A program made the translations under genes and the position numbers. DNA of 64,000 nucleotides from Tetrahymena thermophila SB210 (Eukaryota; Ciliophora; Oligohymenophorea; Hymenostomatida; Tetrahymenidae): positions 124,001 through 188,000 of the forward strand of contig NW_002476492.1 in assembly GCF_000189635.1 (NCBI RefSeq). Direction: 5' to 3'. This document shows, one piece after another, positions 62,501 to 64,000 of the stretch; position 1 is the first letter of the stretch; each line of letters begins with the position of its first letter. Below the pieces are notes generated by a model. It saw nothing but the letters and a program-made list of their open reading frames with translations, did no database searches and had not been told where the DNA came from.

Positions 62501-62975
62501 TTTTAGAGTAGTTATAAATTTGAACTAAGTACTTATTTAAATCCTCATTATCTGCAAGAATATCTTCATAATTATTCACCTGATTCAGAGAGTAATCAAA
62601 AAATTCATACTCTACTGCATAAAAAAGTTAATATTCATCTAAATAATAAGAGTCTAAAACCTTTAAAACTAGATCAGTTCTAGTTAATTTCTTGTTTTTT
62701 TAAGCATATTCAACAATATAGTTTATTTCTTGCTAATCTTCCATTAAATCTTCAGAGAAGATTTCAATTATTTTTTTTGTTTTTTCTTTATTATCAAAAA
62801 CTTAAAATTGTAGGCAAACACTAGAAGATTAACAAATCTTTCTTTCTTTGATGTTAGTGATCGATTAAATGTAATATGATTTCTATTTTTCAAGAGCATC
62901 TAATATCAGAGCCATATGAGATCTGTTAAAAAATTTGCAGTTTTACTAAACTAATTTCAGAATTTATGATTTCAT
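59568..62975 (-). CDS. Orphan 1135-residue protein with acidic internal repeats
   Basis: A single uninterrupted ciliate-code frame from ATG at 62975 to TGA at 59570-59568. Residues 1 to about 380 are a mixed alpha/beta region (MALILDALEKQKSYYIQSI, YFVCQLKDNGQIAIKLNTV, WYPEFFQENQ). Residues from about 380 to 650 are a disordered, acidic repeat region. A unit like GQKILSAKKMSDSDEEDLLQ followed by KPNF.AVPVQ recurs three to four times, each with SDSDE clusters that look like casein-kinase-2 sites. The remaining part, about 480 residues, is Leu/Asn/Ile-rich with helical segments (LFLDINLLSLDQEIKSDPF, YIDLIKNLLKEMYSFF) and a faint LRR-like texture near the end (LKSICLNEQYYQIINLI, LQTLKFDLIF). No named domain was recognised. 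A relic of its C-terminal part lies at 37.15-37.52 kb, so this was once a multi-copy family. Single-exon structure and clean codon pattern make the gene call strong. Confidence 0.85.
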
Positions 62976-64000
62976 TTTAATTTTTGAGTGATTTCAATAA
63001 AGTTTGTTAATTAATTATTATAATTTATTTCTTGAAATCTAAATGATTTCAATCATTTTTTATTCAAAAATCTTTATTCTTTTATAATTTTGCTGATTGA
63101 AGAATATGATGAATTCTTTTCATCGATTAGATACATTTTTTTTAGAATAAAAGTAGATTATTTTATATAAAAATGAGATCTTAGATTAACAAAAAGTAGG
63201 ATTAAATATAAAAAGAAGCCCAGATAATTTATTTTTAAAAACTATTTTAATTTTTTAAAAGTTATTTAGAATGAATTATAAGAAATATATTTCGCGCCAA
63301 AATTATTTATGCAGCCTCAGAATATTTAACAAAACAATTTGTTAAAATAAAGAAATTTTTATTCAAAAATCTTTATTCTTTTATAATTTTGCTGATTGAA
63401 GAATATGATGAATTCTTTTCATCGATTAGATACATTTTTTTTAGAATAAAAGTAGATTATTTTATATAAAAATGAGATCTTAGATAAACAAAAAGTAGGA
63501 TTAAATATAAAAAGAAGCCCAGATAATTTATTTTTAAAAACCATTTTAATTTTTTAAAAGTTGTTTAGAATGAATTATAAGAAATATATTTCGCGCCAAA
63601 ATTATTTATGCAGCCTCAGAATATTTAATAAAGCAATTTGTAAAATAAAGAAAATTTTGACTTGTCTATTTAAAATACACACACATTTAAGTAGCTAAAT
63701 TTATTCTTTTTCAAAAATTAAGAGGAAAAAATAAATTTTCTCAATTAAACCTTGCATTAATATATCTTTGAAAATTTTGAATAGGGGATAAAGCTTTTTT
63801 TAGAGTTAATTGTTTTAATAAATTGTCACTTTATAAAAGGAAATTAATTATTAAGAATTTGACCATTATCATTTTATTAATCTCATTTAACGATTCTCAC
63901 AAAATGAATTTTGTAAAATCAAGCATTAGGTTATACCAAATATATTTAGTTTTTCTGATGTAAGAATTACTCAAAAAACAATTAAAATTTTGATTATTGA
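62976..64000. other. Upstream region of the orphan gene, with a tandem duplication
   Basis: AT-rich promoter-side sequence. 63056-63650 holds two copies of a 299-bp unit (listed separately). From 63650 to the window end no gene was recognised. Confidence 0.5.
63056..63650. repeat. Near-identical tandem duplication, period 299 bp
   Basis: TATTCAAAAATCTTTATTCT begins copy 1 at 63061 and copy 2 at 63360. Both copies share a GAAGAATATGATGAATTCTT motif, AAGAAGCCCAGATAATTTAT and TTTCGCGCCAAAATTATTTA, with a handful of base differences over the full unit. The GCGCGCC-like core in such AT-rich sequence is unusual. The copies lie 80-680 bp upstream of the orphan gene start on the minus strand and may affect its promoter. 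Confidence 0.9.

Overview
Organism and code. The window is very AT-rich and reads sensibly only with the ciliate code, in which TAA and TAG are glutamine and TGA is the only stop. With that code, long conserved genes open up that the standard code chops into fragments. Short AT-rich GT..AG introns, the immobilization-antigen type surface proteins and the 90-nt leucine-rich-repeat exons all fit a Tetrahymena macronuclear chromosome, probably T. thermophila or a close relative. No telomere repeat, rRNA or tRNA gene was seen.

Left part (1-13 kb) is mostly housekeeping. It holds a partial Q/N-rich gene (minus), a decayed coding stretch, a 93-residue three-exon protein, LSM7 (Sm-like RNA-binding subunit), a SMI1/KNR4-family protein, and a six-exon ubiquilin/DSK2 proteasome shuttle.

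Middle part (13-33 kb) is accessory. Two immobilization-antigen-like genes, A (17.05-19.47 kb) and B (28.74-32.93 kb), each lie downstream of a long field of degenerate tandem repeats. A is interrupted by an apparent 7-nt deletion; B is intact and carries four 588-bp internal repeats where its paralogs carry one. Between them lie an LRR gene made of 90-nt exons and a relic of the ubiquilin gene, showing that ubiquilin 5' end + repeats + antigen was duplicated as a segment.

33-50 kb: two near-identical CDCA7-type zinc-finger genes face each other across a second LRR gene. That LRR gene has a small inverted-repeat transposon (MITE) in an intron. LRR exon relics on both strands, a relic of the orphan gene at 59.6-63 kb, and two small secreted, probably GPI-anchored proteins complete this part.

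50-64 kb: antigen genes C and D form a 3.87-kb tandem duplication, again with repeat-rich upstream regions. A 1135-residue orphan protein with acidic internal repeats (minus) and a 299-bp tandem duplication end the window.

Overall, the antigen and LRR families show duplication, internal repeat expansion, frameshift decay and relic exons, as expected of surface and recognition families that evolve by birth and death. All intron, start and product calls come from reading the sequence by eye; no search was run.
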